The notes: generated from the letters alone by a model not told the origin. A stretch of DNA of 64,000 nucleotides from Celoporthe dispersa (GCA_016584495.1 WAID01000005.1:1748501-1812500), one strand, 5' to 3'; shown: positions 13,301 to 26,612, numbered from the stretch's first letter. Numbers and translations: made by a program.

Positions 13301-13745
13301 AGCCTAACGCAATCTCTGGGAACTGTTGTCTGAAGTTGGCGACCAGGTCGTCGCCCGGCTTCTGCGAGCTTGTCCTGTAGAAAGTGTCGATAGTGTCAGC
13401 CTTTGTACTCTTGTCCTGTTTCCTCCCCGAGTGTCACCCAACAATCGCGCCACCAGCCCGGCCTTGCCCTTCTCCCCTTCTTGAAGCCCAACCCGTCTGA
13501 TCAGTGAGGCGAGCCTGGCCGTGACGAAGGACCTCCGCCTGGACACCAGCACTTCGGGCACCAGCGTCTGATGTAGACTCGAGATAAGATAGCGCAGAAC
13601 AAGGCCGCGACCAGGTTGCGGTGCAGGGCGCCACATGTCTCTGCGAGATGGCGCAGAAGAGAGCCATGGCGCATCTAGATGGGGGGCTGGGTGTTCTATG
13701 GCGCAAACGAGGTTGGTGTTCGCATGCTTACCTTTGGCGGAACAT
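10370..13745 (-). CDS. grhl: Grainyhead-like CP2-family transcription factor (one frame break)
   Basis: Three exons on the minus strand: 13732-13745 (MFRQ), 13228-13374 and 12627-10370. The exon joins give an N-terminus MFRQRTSSQKPGD, then a stretch ending EPWRFTPSLMDPNSF. The CP2 DNA-binding domain follows (from about EKFRFHATLNAP to the region with ICYCKVKLF), then a basic linker (GKRKRAGG) and a C-terminal ubiquitin-like dimerisation region with DVNRVSRAIHTLPNGLEIEM. The frame changes at the four-G run 11080-11083: reading one base fewer gives HPVSLPGEPSLDLSKVES and a whole-codon total of 805 aa. No intron fits there. Nuclear sequence-specific regulator. The Neurospora homologue is known to act in conidial separation and wall remodelling; that role here is inference. 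The 600-nt second intron is long and could hide another exon. Confidence 0.88.
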
Positions 13746-15352
13746 CTGGGCTGAAGCAACCGTCTGCAGTCCAGAGACAGCCTCCTGGGTGGGAGAATCC
13801 GACAAGATGTGTTTGTATGTGTTATAAAAAATTAAAATAAAAAGGTGTCCAAGTTGCGCGTCGCAAGATGCGCCCTGGGAGGGGTGTGGCCGAGTTGAGC
13901 TGCACAGGCCACGATAGCGGGCCGACGTGGGAGGATCGCGTGTTCGTGGTCGCCGTAAAGGGCTAGGTGAGGTGACGCGGAAGCGGGCGCAAGGGCTGCT
14001 GCTGGTGTTGAGACTGACGATGTCTCGAGGCGCAGGTGGGGAGAGACTGCGACCTGCGGGTATCTGACGTTGGTCGGGCTCTGGTGGTCAGGCGAGAGGG
14101 AGGTTGCTGCAGCTGTTGTAACTTCATAGGCCGTGGGAAGAGGTCCTTGGGGATCAGATGCCCATATGCCAAAGCTGCACCTTGGGCGGGAGGGGTGGTG
14201 GGGACACTCGTGGGTCGGGGGAGGCAGATTCGATCAGACTTATGCGCAGTGTGACATGAGGGATCACGTCAGGTCGCCCGTCCGTCTCTTGTCCTCTTCT
14301 TCTTTTCTTCTTCCTTTCCCGCCGCTCTCACTTCTGTGTCCGCGGCCCAAGGCTGCAGCGACACAACAGGGCAGGGCAGGGCAGGGCAGGATGCGTATAA
14401 GGCTGACGGAGGTACCCAGGTCCAGGTGAGGAGGTTGCCGGCGTGGGCGCAAGGGCTCAGCTCTGTGCAGGTCGAGGCGCCTGGCTGCGGTGGTTGGCTT
14501 AGAGGTTGAGGGGAAGGGCCGAAGGAGACGACAAACGAGAGACAAGGCCGGTTGGGCTGAGGAGGAAGAGAGGCGCCGTGGTAAAGACGACGAGGCGGTC
14601 GGTAATATGGAGGAGGGAGACAAGAAGAGGGGGCGGGGGAGAGAAAGAGAAAGGGAAGAAAAGAGTAGCAGGACCAGAGAAGGAGGCCAGAGAAGCCGCG
14701 CGAGATTGCGGCGCGGCTTTACAATATAATACGCGCGGGAGAGAGATCGTCGAAATGGGGACAAGGCAAGAGCAGGACAGGACCACGCGCGATAAATGCA
14801 AGGGTGACCTGGGGGTCCTGGGTGAGGTATCAGAGCTCGCTAAGCAGATCGCGGGTAGGGCAGAGCCTTGAAGGGCCGGGGGAAGGAAATAAAATAAAAT
14901 ACAATAAAATAAGGATGACAAGAGTGAGGACAGCAGGCCCAGCAAAGCCAGATGTACTCTCAAGACCCGCGCAATGTCGGATATGGATGCCCGTATGAAC
15001 GAAGTACCATAAGTACTATGGCAGAAGACGACGGGTGGTGGGTGGGTGGGTGTGTAAGTATGTATGTATGTGTGTGTACAGTACGGTACAGTGCAGTATG
15101 GTGCGGTACAGTGCAGCGACAAGGCATGCCAGGGATGAGGCCAGGAGGGTGGAGGGGGGAAGGGGGGGGCCACAGCGCCGGGGCTATTTTACTACTACGG
15201 GCACCGCAGTCTTGAGTGCCAGATTGGGTCAATGGCTTGGCCGGGATATTTTTGTTGGTGGTAGCTCATGATGATGGAGGGCGTTTCCTCCAGTGGCCGG
15301 GTTCTTGTCTGTCATGTATCTGTAGCTCTAGAGATTCCAGAGAGAAAGGGAG

Positions 15353-15384
15353 GACGAGAGGACGAGAGGACGAGAGAACGAGAA
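15353..15384 (+). repeat. Tandem GACGAGAG octamers
   Basis: Three exact copies and one degenerate copy of an 8-base unit stand side by side in the gene-free interval. Confidence 0.8.
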
Positions 15385-15958
15385 TGAACTCGAGAGTAAT
15401 GCCTGTGTGTTATGTAGTGTCTGGTAGCCATGTATCATGTACTGTGTCATGTCCCCTTGCTAGTATGGGTTCCTATGTACACGGTACCAAAAGTCCGCGC
15501 TGATGTGGGGGAGGCCTGACAGGAAGACCTACCAGGGGTGGGCTGCCCCGAGGTTAGCCCCAGAGGGTGTGTCGAGAGTTATCAACCTTAGCGTCAAGGA
15601 GGCCAGTGGACAAGAAGAGTCAAGAGTCAAGAGGGCGCTAGAGTACCTGCCCACGAGGTCACCGTTTTTTGAGCGCACCGTCCGGCACACGGTGTAGACC
15701 TGCGGCGCCCCTTCGACAGCTCGATCGACCTACCAGATAGCACCATGGATGGCCGAGGTACACACGCCTTGTTAGTACTGTGGCGGCTTCTCTAATGGCT
15801 ATAAGCAGGGGTTGGGGGGGGGGAAGGGAGGGGGAGGCGCCGGCCCTCGAGGCCTGAAAGAAAAGGTGCAGGTTCGATCATCAATACCTGAACATCCTAC
15901 CCTATACCACGTGGTCGGAGACGAGACGAGACAAAGTCTCAATGGAAAGAGCCAAAAA

Positions 15959-15980
15959 CCCCCCCCCCCCCCCAAAAAAA
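15959..15980 (+). repeat. C15 run followed by A7
   Basis: Fifteen consecutive C bases are followed directly by seven A bases. The stated length is uncertain because this kind of run is often miscounted. Confidence 0.85.
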
Positions 15981-18900
15981 CCCATGGTACACAGCACAAC
16001 ACAACCCACCGCTGCAGAACGGCAATACTCCGGTTCCAGGTACAAGAAGAAGGGACATGGCGGCGCGCTAAGCAGCTGGCGACGAAGACTGGACGGGTAC
16101 TCCGACCCTTGTATTCAATGCTGCTGCTGGACATAGTATGACCATGACACAGGACATGGTCCCAACAGTGGGCGCTACGGTACGGGGACAGAGCCCACCC
16201 TCACTCTCTCTGTGTCCTCCTGCATCGAGATCGCCACTGCCTGTGGCGCTGTCAACAGGGATCCTTGTGATCTGGACCCGACAACATGGACAGCGGGCCC
16301 CTCCACCGCCACACCGGGCCCCAGCCCGCAGAGCCCTACTCTGTGTGCGTACAATTACTACTACTATCAGCGCATAGGAGCATCTGGACAGTCACAAGAC
16401 GTCTCGAGACCCAGACCTCTGTCCAGGCTAGGAACGGGTTGAGAGCTGAAGGGCGGATGGCCTCCAGATCATGGGCTGCCTCCTTCTTCCCACTCACCCT
16501 CCTTCCTTCCTCTGTCGCCATGAACTCGGCTCGGCCATCCATTCTGTGTCAGCTGTTCCACCTGTTCCCCCCCCTGCCCCCCTCCCCGCGGGGAAAAAAA
16601 GAAAAACGACAGCATCTGGACCATCAATATGTACAGTACCTCCTCGTCTGGATCAAGCAGAGGCTGTTTATCTGGCCTGTCGTCTGGCCTGTCGTCTGGC
16701 ACATGGATGAATGACTTATGGCATGTCAATATGACAAGGGTGCCTGACGGTCTGCTGCATACCGCCCCGTCTCGAAGCTGTTTAGACAGGCTGGTCCCCT
16801 CTCTGTCTCTCTGCTGCTGCCGCTGCTCGGTGTGGCGGTGCAGACTGTCTCTGTCGCCGGGTCGGCTGTCAGTGACGTGCGTCTACATACATAGTACATA
16901 CATACATGCACACAGTACATAAGGTTTCATGCTAGATCTTCCCACCCCGATGCGGCTACCCAGCAGAACCTTTCTTGTTCTTTTTCGGGTGAGCCCCCAA
17001 TCAGGGACACTCCGGCTGGGTACCACACATCCTGAGCAGGAGCAGGCTGGGAGATATGTGTTTGTGTGTCCTTTAGTGTTCTGATCGCCTCGTCACCTGA
17101 CCATTTCACGACCGTCTGGCTGATGGGTATATTCCCTCCCAAGGTTTGCGATTGGTTCCCTGCGGACCACAGTGCCCTCGCAGCTATCTCGGAGACACCA
17201 CAGGGATCAGCCACAACTAGTTTGATTGCAGCTTCGGCAAGACGGGAGGACCTGACGTACTGGAGCCGCCTCCTAAGGCATGATCGGCGGGCGCCTTCCC
17301 AAGCAGAGTATCGGCAGGAGACCATCTTCACCCCCGACGGACAGGCGCACCACAAAGTACTGGTGTCAGGGTGCTGTACTATGGCAGTTCACGCTACCAC
17401 TGGCTACCACCTACGGCACATTCTACCCGACCGATCGTCACGACACTCAACCTTCTTGGGGAAGGGGGGAGGGCGAGCAACGCACTCCTCGTCACCTGCC
17501 GAATGAAAGTGTGGGAGGCCTGTGGCTAGGCATGTGGCTGGTCCATGCTCTTTGCCACAACTCGCCACACCCCGAGCCACAGGCCTCCCGAGCCTTGGGC
17601 CTGAGCCACGGCGTCCAGGTTCTTTCCTCCTGCTGCTCAGCTCTGAGCTCCCCGTGTCTCTGCCGTGTGCACCTCTGCGCGCCGCCAGCCGGTGGAGGGT
17701 GAGAGAGAGGGCTGTCGGTCGCAGTGATTGTCGTGCCCCCCGCCCCCCTCTACCCATAGCACGAACGGGGGCCCCCTTTCAGGACGGCCAGTCACCCGCA
17801 GACGCTGGACGGGCCGAATTCTGAACTACCCACTGTGCCAGCGCCTGTGCCAGTCCAGACCAGTGCCATCATAGTGGCACCAACAAACGGCCGTCTACCC
17901 TGAGCCCGTGGGCCCTGGGTCCGGGTCAGGTCCTTAGCAGGGGAAGGGGACAGGGAGGAGCCCGTCCGTCTTGGCACGCCATGGACGGGGACGGCGTTCA
18001 GGGACGACACTGAGACGGCATTGCGGGCAATTTTCAGAGGGCCAGAACTAGGCCCTGCTGGGACTGGACCCCGATGATTGATTACGCAGTATCGTATCTC
18101 TTTTTTTCCTCTTTCTCCCTCTCTCCCTTCTCTCTCTCTCTCTCTCCATCTTCCTCTTTCTCTTTTTGGCTGGACGAGCTCGGACACTTCCCAGCCGAGA
18201 CCGACGGCAGAGAGTAATAATAATTAGTGCACAGTCTAGAATCCCCATTCGTAGCAGCATTACCTATGTCCCTCGCCTTTGGCTTGTGCACATGCCCTAT
18301 GTGCAAATCCATTTTCTCAAGTGTGAAGGAGGGTGGGTTGTGCCCACGTGATTCAATCTACTGTGAGAGCAGCATATGGAATATTCCTCAGCATTGATCT
18401 TCACTGCCCAGAGGGTAGGGGTCGTCCGTTACGCTGCTATCTGGAGGGATCTCTGCTAACCACCACCTGCAGCTTGTCCTATAGCAAGGACAACAAGATG
18501 ACACACGGGCGGGGACGCCATGTCCTGAAGCTTTGACGCATCGACGTCGCCGTCCTTGGCGATGTCACGTACCATACTTCTGCGAGAGCCAAAAATAGCC
18601 CGTGTTGTGCTGCAGCCTGTCGAAAAAATTTTCACCTTGTACCCCCTTCTGCCCCCCTCCACACCCCGTTGTCGTTGCGGTCAAGAAAAGACCATGTCGT
18701 CTGGCTGCTCACCGTGACCACCCGACTTACTCATAGGGGAGAGGGGGGGAGGGGGTGACGTTCTACGGCTGCCATGCGCGACGTGTTAAACTTTCAGCCG
18801 ATTTCGCGACGTCAGTGACGTCATGTTCGGCCAATCTGACAGTTTCACCTTCTCATGGTGATTCCATTTAGGGTATAGCGCATTGCGTCCCGGGTGGGGT

Positions 18901-19062
18901 CACAAGCCGACCCTAAGCCAAGCGAAGCGAACACTGCGAAACTCTCTGCTGTAGTCGACCAAGATGAGCGCCGCAGCATAGCTGATGGCTGGGTCGGAGA
19001 AGGGGGGCACCTCTGCCATACTACCAGCACATCATCTCTCCGCAGTGGGGGCGCAGAAGGCA

Positions 19063-19094
19063 CTACTATGGTATGGTACAGTATACCATAGTAG
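19063..19094. repeat. Perfect inverted repeat: 12-bp arms, 8-nt loop
   Basis: CTACTATGGTAT at 19063-19074 is exactly complementary to ATACCATAGTAG at 19083-19094 with an 8-nt spacer. The DNA or RNA could form a hairpin. The CTACTATG core recurs at about 7133-7143 and, as a shorter inverted pair, at about 19808-19835. Confidence 0.85.
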
Positions 19095-20475
19095 AAATGT
19101 TACTAAGTAGACACGAATTTCAAAATTCCCATGCCCATGATCCTTTTTTTTTTTTTTTGGGTGTGGGGGGAGGGGGGCCTCTGTTCCTTTTTCCCTTGTC
19201 GGTGACAGGTCGGATTGACACTGTGCAGTGCGTTGTCACTTTGTCCGTCAGATACCGTAGTTTCTTTCCCCATCCCCTCCTTCCCGGCCCACTTCTCTGT
19301 TTTTTTTTTTTGTCTTTTTTTCTTTCTCCCCTTCTCTCCGTTTGTTTCTTACTCGTGCCTGATGAATTATTTGCCAATCAAGCCCAGGTCTAAAGATCTG
19401 CTGGTTTGTCAATTTGCTGTTAGGTTCTCAATGTATGGACTTGAGGTCTTCACAAGCAGGAAGGCATGACATCACATCACATCATATCTCCTCACCCCCC
19501 CCCTTCCCCCGACTGTAGATCTCGAGATATATTTATTCCATCCCACAACTCTGAACGGGGGGGGAATCTATCCCTGTCGTCCGAATCCGAAAAGCCTTGT
19601 CTGCCCTTTGTCCATCATGTCAACCTTCTTTTCCTACCGAAATGTTCCCATGGCTCTTGCGGTGGGGCCCTCTTCCCCCCGTCCCCCCTCCCTCCTCTCG
19701 TTTACCACCGCCGCCGCCACCACTACCCGTAGCTTATTTCGCGATACCGCTGTGCTGTTCCAACGGTCGAGGCCATCGCCACAGCCGAGGACAGCCCTGG
19801 GTCGATGCTACTATGCTACCATAGCACCATAGTAGTACGTGCCAGAAGATGACAGGAGCATGGTCCTGACTCGTAGTTATGCCCACAGAACCCACAGTGG
19901 CCCGCACGTCCTCTCCTCCCATCCCGCTGCCTCGCGGCCGGGGGGGGGAGGAGGGAAGCGAGAGAGTGTGAGAAGAGAGAGGGGTGGACAGGCGAGGCTG
20001 TGGCGCCCAAATCTCACCTCGAGAGAGGGACTATGGCGTCATTATGGGGACCCGCACGGCGCGCCATGCCTCCCAGAGAAAATCATCGTCGCCAGCATCG
20101 CCGACAGGCACATGCGAGATGCGAGGTGCGATGTGGGCGCTGCAGCTGGGGAGCCGGGCCAATCGGTGTGCTGGCATAGGGCCTGGGCGGGGGCCCTGGA
20201 GGGAGGAGGGAGAGACGAAGCCCCCATGTCACGATAAAATCTTTGTCAGGCATGACCAAATCTCCTGGTCAGCGGGCCAGAGAGCGAAAAAGAGATTGGG
20301 AGAGAGCTTGGGAGGTTGCGCTCGTGGTCGTTTCCAGGTATCGGCCCGGACCCGCGAGAGCTTCTTGACGCCCGGCCCGCCGCGCTCATCCACATCCGGA
20401 CGCCGGGACCAGACCTTGACGAGACACACGAGACTTTCCTTCTCTCCTGTCGCGTGCACAGGCAGAGGCGATGTG

Positions 20476-20502
20476 GAGAGAGAGAGAGAGAGAGAGAGAG
20501 AG
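20476..20502 (+). repeat. (GA)n microsatellite
   Basis: An uninterrupted GA dinucleotide run in the gene-free interval. Confidence 0.9.
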
Positions 20503-23500
20503 GCCCTGCTCACAGCGGTCTGCTACAGTGCGCTGCTGCAGCAGCAAGGACCGGGCACGGCAGAAATCATGCACAAGCCGAAGACAGTCGGGGTCGCAAA
20601 GGCGAGAGGGTCCTCTCTTCCCTTTTTTTTTTTTTCATTTCTTTTCTCCCTTCCTTCTTCTTTTACCTCTCTTTTTCCAGGGCTGGTCTTACCGCCGTTT
20701 CCTCCATACCAAACAGAGAAACACAGTTGGCCTGATGCGGTAGGTACCTTCAGATCCAGGGCCCTGTCTCCGGAACTATTGCCGGAGTCTCTTTCTGGAA
20801 GCACTACACCACGCCGACGACCGCCAGCCTCCTAACCCCCCCCAAACCAACGGTGCCAAGGTCGCAACCGGGCTGTCAGAAGCAATCTGGAAAGGTCCCG
20901 CCGGTGTCCCTAAGGCAGGGACCATGCCGAATAATTCCACGGCTTTAAGCTTAGGAAGGGGGCTTTGCTGACCGGCCCTGGGATGTGCTGGTGGGAATGG
21001 ATAAAACCGTCTGCTATGTTCTCTAGCGATCGACGCTCGGACAGGGAACAAAAGTAAAGAAAGAGAAGGGGAAATTGGGCCAAAACCAAGAAAGGAAGAA
21101 GAAAGAAAAAAAATTATGGAGGAGGAGGAGGAGGATCACAGGGTGGGGGGGAGGACCCGACCTGCGCAGTCCAATTAAGCCCATCTAGATCCTGATCAGT
21201 GATCACCTTCGGTTCCAACAACAACCCCCAGATGCTGCCATGTATGTGCGCTCTCGTCCGCCGTCCAGCAGGGTCTCCATTGATCAGCATTAGCCGAGCT
21301 GGCACAGCAGCACAAACACAAAAGGCAAAAGACACTTTTTCTTTTGGTTTTTTGGGGTTTTTTGGTTTTTTTTGCCCTTCACCCGGGGATTACGTCTCAA
21401 TACAAGGAATTCTCCGATCCCTCGGGTTGCCACCACCCACTTGCAGGTGTGGACAGTGCCTCTCGTGTCCAGGAAAATCTTCATGGGCTCCGTATGTATG
21501 TACGTGCGATCCATCTGGAGATGAAGGGTCCCCCCTCCCAGTCGTCACCTTGTCGGCCGTCGTTCCGTGTGGCCCGGGACTCGCTGCTGCGTACCTTAGT
21601 ACTGCTGCACCCGTGTAGATCATGTCGTCCAAAACCTTGGCCCGTCCGTGGTCGTCGCTCGTGTTTGCATACAGCCTGACGGCCTTCCTTCGTATTATAA
21701 GGGTCCAGCGTCAATCATTTACCGTATATTGCCCTTGTGGCCGCCTCGTGAAAGTTTCTTCCCTTTTTATTTTTTTTTTCCCCTCCACCCCCCCCTGGTG
21801 CGACCAATCCCCACGGTCCCTTTGTTTCTTTTTTTCCTTCTTCTTTTCCACAGCTCGCTGCCAACCGGATTTTTCGCCCTCCGCCCTGCGGCGGGTTACA
21901 CTGCAGTACTGCGTGGGGAAAGAAAGGGCCCCTACTCCCGGGGGGTCGGGTGGTGGAGGACAGCGTCCCCTCATTCGCCTGTCGCCACCTGCGCTGCTAT
22001 TCATATCTCGAGGCTGTGTGCATTATGGCTGCATGTACTCACCTAGTGATCGGCGCCTCGCAGCTGGGGCGTCATAATATATCTCACCAACATGCACCAA
22101 CACCACCACCACCACCACCACCGCCTCATCCATGCCGCTCGTCGTCGGGATGTCCGTCCCATTGGGAGGGGGTTCCCGTTTAACCAGAAAGGGCTGCCTC
22201 TTCCGCTCGGCACCAGATGAAGCTGTCTGTTATTGTCTGAGTACACGATATCTTCGAGATGCCGAGCTTCTTGCGCGAGGGATCTGCGGGATTGCAGCAT
22301 CGTGTTGAAGGGCGACACGAGGTTTTTCCCCTGGTCCTGGTTTGTTGTTTATTGTTCCTCTCTCCTTCTTTTCTCGTCGGCAGACGTCATATGCGGCAAA
22401 AGGAAGGTCTCTCGAGGAGTCAAAAAATAGTACCGAAGGTGGAGCGGCCCGCGGGGGGGATGGGGATGCGGCACTCAGGAAAATGGGCGCTGCAGAGGTA
22501 CCTCCATCACGCCTGGGCATCTGTCTCCTTCGAGGGACGGGTGGGTGTGTGCCTGATCCCCACGCTCTCTTTGCCGGCGGTCACTGTCTTGATCCCGCGG
22601 TGGGTGCTCATGTGGTGGTGGTACATGGTGAAACACACCGCCAGGTCCCACCTGCACTTGCACTGTTCTTGGGCGATCAAGCCAAGTAGCCACGGGCTTT
22701 TTGGGGGGGAGGAGAAGGAGGAGGGAAACCACATCAGCAGTGGCGGACCATTTTGTTGTAATCACCTGGGTAATAGATGGACTTTTTCCCCTCCCAGGCT
22801 GCAGCGTGAACAGGCTGGTGGGGGAATGAAGAGGTCAACTGGATCCCCCCCGGGGGGGGCCTTGTGACTTGAAGGTGTGAGCTGTGAAGAGCACAGGCCA
22901 GGTGAACATTATCCTGGCGAAGGATGGCAAAAGGAATCATATGTCGCTTGAACAGAAAAAATGCCAATTGTTCGTGAGAGTAGATAGATGTATGTCCTCG
23001 TCTGGCTCGACAGTTGGCACCCTCCCCGATAATTGTTGAACCAACAATGCGTATCGTGTATTGACTTGATGGGGACTATTATCCGTCTACTCCGTCTCAG
23101 CGAGTGTGCCGGACGGCTTCAGATGACCTCTATGCCCACCATAGCCAACCTAGCTGAACAGGCGGGAAAACACATTGTGGTGAGCCGTATATAGTTTTAG
23201 TAGACACTGCCTAGGTTTCTTGACGCTTTGCCTGCTGCAATATGATACGTGGGTAGGTAATTCTACCTTGGGTCGAATCTTTGGCGTCTGTCCAGACTTC
23301 CACGAGAGCATGGTGTCAAGAACACGGGTTAAACAATGTGCGCATGTACAGTAATACCCTATGCGGGATGACAGACAGGACATAATATTACGATAATATC
23401 TCAAGGCAACTCATCAAAGTTTCAGGGGACTTTGCAAGCGAGGGCTGGATAGGTAGTAGCAGATATCTTCAAGATAGATAGAGAAGAACAGGTCCACCTC

Positions 23501-26500
23501 GACGACAGTAGACAAGGTGAAGCTCAGTCTATATGGCATGATAGGACCTAGACTTGGGCGGTAATAGAGACGAGTGCAATGGCCCCGCCCAGGTTCTACA
23601 CAATGATACGGCAAAGAGGCAGTGGCAGGGTATACCGAATCCTATCCAAAGAGCCATCATGTCGGATCGTAGACAGGTTGCCATCTTCGAGACCAGGATC
23701 GAGTAACTAGGGCTGTTGACCTCGAATAGCGAATCGCCAACACAGAGCGTGCGAGGACGCTGTAGGCCCTCTGTCAGGTCTTGCTCCCACGTAACAGTTC
23801 CCTTGGTCAATCTTCAGAGCGCACTTGAGGCGTTGATTATGGATATTTGCAACAAGCTGTCAGCTTGCATCTATTAGCCTCCACCTGCCTCAACATTCCT
23901 GCTGATATCCGTCAAACATGGTAGTGGTTACTGTTTATGTGTTGACGCACAAGTAGTAATTGAGGCGTCGAGGACCACTCCAAATAGTACGGATCACTGA
24001 GAAATGAAAATTTTAGTCTCTGATGCAGCAGCCTCCATGCAATATCGTAGCTCTGGAGCATTACATGAAGTTCTCAATGAGATCTGATGGAATATCAATG
24101 TTGAGTCCAGCACCACACCACACTTGCCCATGATCTCAGGAGGCTGAGCGAAACCCCCTTAAACTACCTCCAAAAGATACCATTCATAGATGGGGCTTTT
24201 CAGCACCCTTTCCAAGATCATGATAGTGATGAGGCTCGGAGTGGGAGTGTATTAGGATCCAGTCCATGCCGAAGCGAAAGGCGGTAGATAGTCGTGAGTA
24301 GATGACACCTAGGGCAGCTGCCAGTGAGCTCTGATGCCGCTTCTCACATGAAGCCCAGATTGAAATACCGTGACTGAGCCACCCTCATCTGACTGGATTG
24401 AACCTCATGGGGTTGGTGCTGTCCGCTCAACAGCAATACCCGAGTGCTCATAATTCGGATGCCCTGAATATTATCTCTGGTCTTGGCTCATTATCAGAGA
24501 GAGCTTGCCCATACTAGTCAGGTCAGATACGCCTTTCTCAACTTCAGCAGGAGTTGGGTGGTCAGTTGGCTCAACTGTCTATTCTCTCCTTCAAAACCAC
24601 AAGCAGTTCCTGCTAAGGCACTTCACAGCTTCCGGACAACTATGCCAAGATGTGCCAGGCCCCCGGGTTCGAACTCGCTTCAGAATAAAATAAAATAAAA
24701 ACAAGGTGGTTCAATCAAATATCCTGCGACTTCCCGAGTCTGATACTGGCCTGGGCGAAAAGGGTCGTCGCGTAAGGGACGCGCTGCAAGCTGAAAGAGT
24801 TGGCTTTGTCATTAAAAGAAATGGCGTGCCGCAGGGCGTAGAGGACCAGATACAAACTTGACGGGCACTTGGTTTTCTTTTGCTCTTTTACTCCTTACTA
24901 CCTCTTCTTCTTTCTCTTCTTCCTTTGTGTTTAGGGAGAGTTGCCTTGGCTTGATTATTACCGAGAAACCATCGTATTGCATGTTGTGTTTGATGAGTGT
25001 TTGAAACTGAATCATGAAATTGAGAAGAGGGATGGGGGAGCTTGAAGTGTATGAAGGACTAAAAGAGGTTTGGAGTAGACAAAATTCTATCAATTGTTCG
25101 AGGAAGAATTAGTGATTTTGAGAATACAGGCAAGAACTGACCAACTTCCACATATCGAAGAACCTATAGTACAGTTGGGAGAGCCAACCTCCCCCCTCTC
25201 ACTCTTCTCTCTCTTCTCTCAAGCGCATGGTATTATGGCTTTTTGAATAGGAAATCTACCTGATGTTGCAAGCAAGCTTTACAATGAATCTCTTATGATT
25301 TCAAAAGCCACTTTCGATCTCCTTTTCTTGCTCCATTGATCCCTAACTGCTCGAGTTGTGCCTCATCGCCAAGTCCCGGCCGAGAAGAAATGCTGTCATC
25401 CTTTTCGGTAGTGACTACTATTTATAATGAAGTGGTCTTCGGTCCTCGACTGTGTTGTCATCTAGAGTCTGACGCACCATACGTGCTCCGGTGGTGATCT
25501 GACCTAGAGATAGAATATATCAGAACGTATTAAAATTCCTAGACTGGCCAACCATTTGATCTGTAGCCTGTAGGGTTGATTTCTTGAAGGCGTCACTCTC
25601 TTCAGCCCTGACATGATCACCCTAAAAAAAAAGAAGACAAAAACCCTCCCACAAAACTGAGGTTATCTGGGCTTTGATGCTCTGAACACTAAAACCAAAG
25701 GGATGCGGCCCGTGGGGGAATGATTGGGCGCGGAGAGGCCTAGAGGGGGGAGGACATGTCATGTGTGTACAGACAAAGATGCAAGCCGGGTCACCTGGAT
25801 CTGCAGCAAGATCTGTAGAAGCGAGCCAGGCAGATGGCAGCCAGGACCACGTGCTTTTTGTCTCTGTCTCTGTCCGCCTACAGATGCAGGACCCAAAGTG
25901 CCCCTCCAAAGAGAAAGAAACCCAGGCCCCTCAGGTGGCCCCCCTGGCCCTGGCCTTCCCCCTCCATCCCCCCCCCCTATGCATGGAAGGCCATCCCTGC
26001 TATCTCTTCTTATCGGGTGCAGCAGGTCAGATTTGCATGCAGCAGGCACATACTACAAAACCGCAGTAGGAGTGTTCCGGCACAGGTCCAGACCCAGACA
26101 CCAGGCCAGGACCGGAGCACATCTCATGTACTGCTGTACCACAGATCCTCTACTCTACCCCAAAAGGGTCCAAGCAGCAATCATCTCCATCGACATCACC
26201 GCCTTTCTCCTAGAAAATCTCCGCCGACCTGCTGGGTTTTGGGTTTTTTGTTTTTTTTCCCTCCCTCTCCTCCAGACAATCCTGTTCATCAATCATCTCG
26301 CTTGGTCAGCTCCCCTGTGACAGCACCAAGACAAGATCACCTGGCCTGGCACGACCTTGTATCATCCATACCCCTTTCAACTTCAACCTCTCTACTCGGC
26401 TCGACACACACAATACGATCTGACACACCCGCCCGCCCACCTTGTCGCCACCCTGACCACAAGTCTCTTCTTTTTTCCCCTTCTCAGCCGGGAACCTGTT

Positions 26501-26612
26501 TGTATCTTCTTGTTTGTATATTGAGCATACAGATAGCCTTCACACCACATCGACTCCCCATCACCTCGACCCGGGCATCCCAGCCCATCACCGACCCCGC
26601 CCACCAGCAATT

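Larger units (their letters stand above)
13746..26612. other. Very large gene-free interval between divergent grhl and KES1-like genes
   Basis: About 12.9 kb separates the start codons of two divergent genes, far more than the usual fungal spacing of 1-2 kb. I found no spliced or unspliced reading frame with family resemblance. It holds pyrimidine tracts, tandem 8-mers (15353-15384), a C15 run (15959-15973), a (GA)n tract (20476-20502), a perfect 12-bp hairpin (19063-19094) and a block of lower GC (about 22900-25620). The ends presumably carry the promoters and leaders of both genes; the 300 nt before 26613 are C/T-rich, typical of a fungal leader. Non-coding transcripts and unrecognised lineage-specific genes cannot be excluded. 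Confidence 0.55.

Noticed and set aside
16927..17506. Overlapping frames of about 145 codons on both strands
   Set aside because: Neither has a recognisable motif, both are similarly open, and no consistent exon extension was found. Could be chance in GC-rich DNA.
24640..24700. tRNA-like B-box (GGGTTCGAAC) followed by an A-rich tail
   Set aside because: The T-stem does not pair, no A-box or acceptor stem is found at the right spacing on either strand, so neither a tRNA nor a SINE is supported.
22900..25620. RIP-mutated transposon
   Set aside because: CpA is not depleted and TpA is not strikingly enriched by eye; no transposase or reverse-transcriptase motif, terminal repeat or target-site duplication was found.
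25724..26320. 198-codon plus-strand frame before the KES1-like gene
   Set aside because: Composition is Pro/Arg/Cys-rich without a domain, and a second overlapping frame is equally long. More likely upstream leader or promoter DNA.
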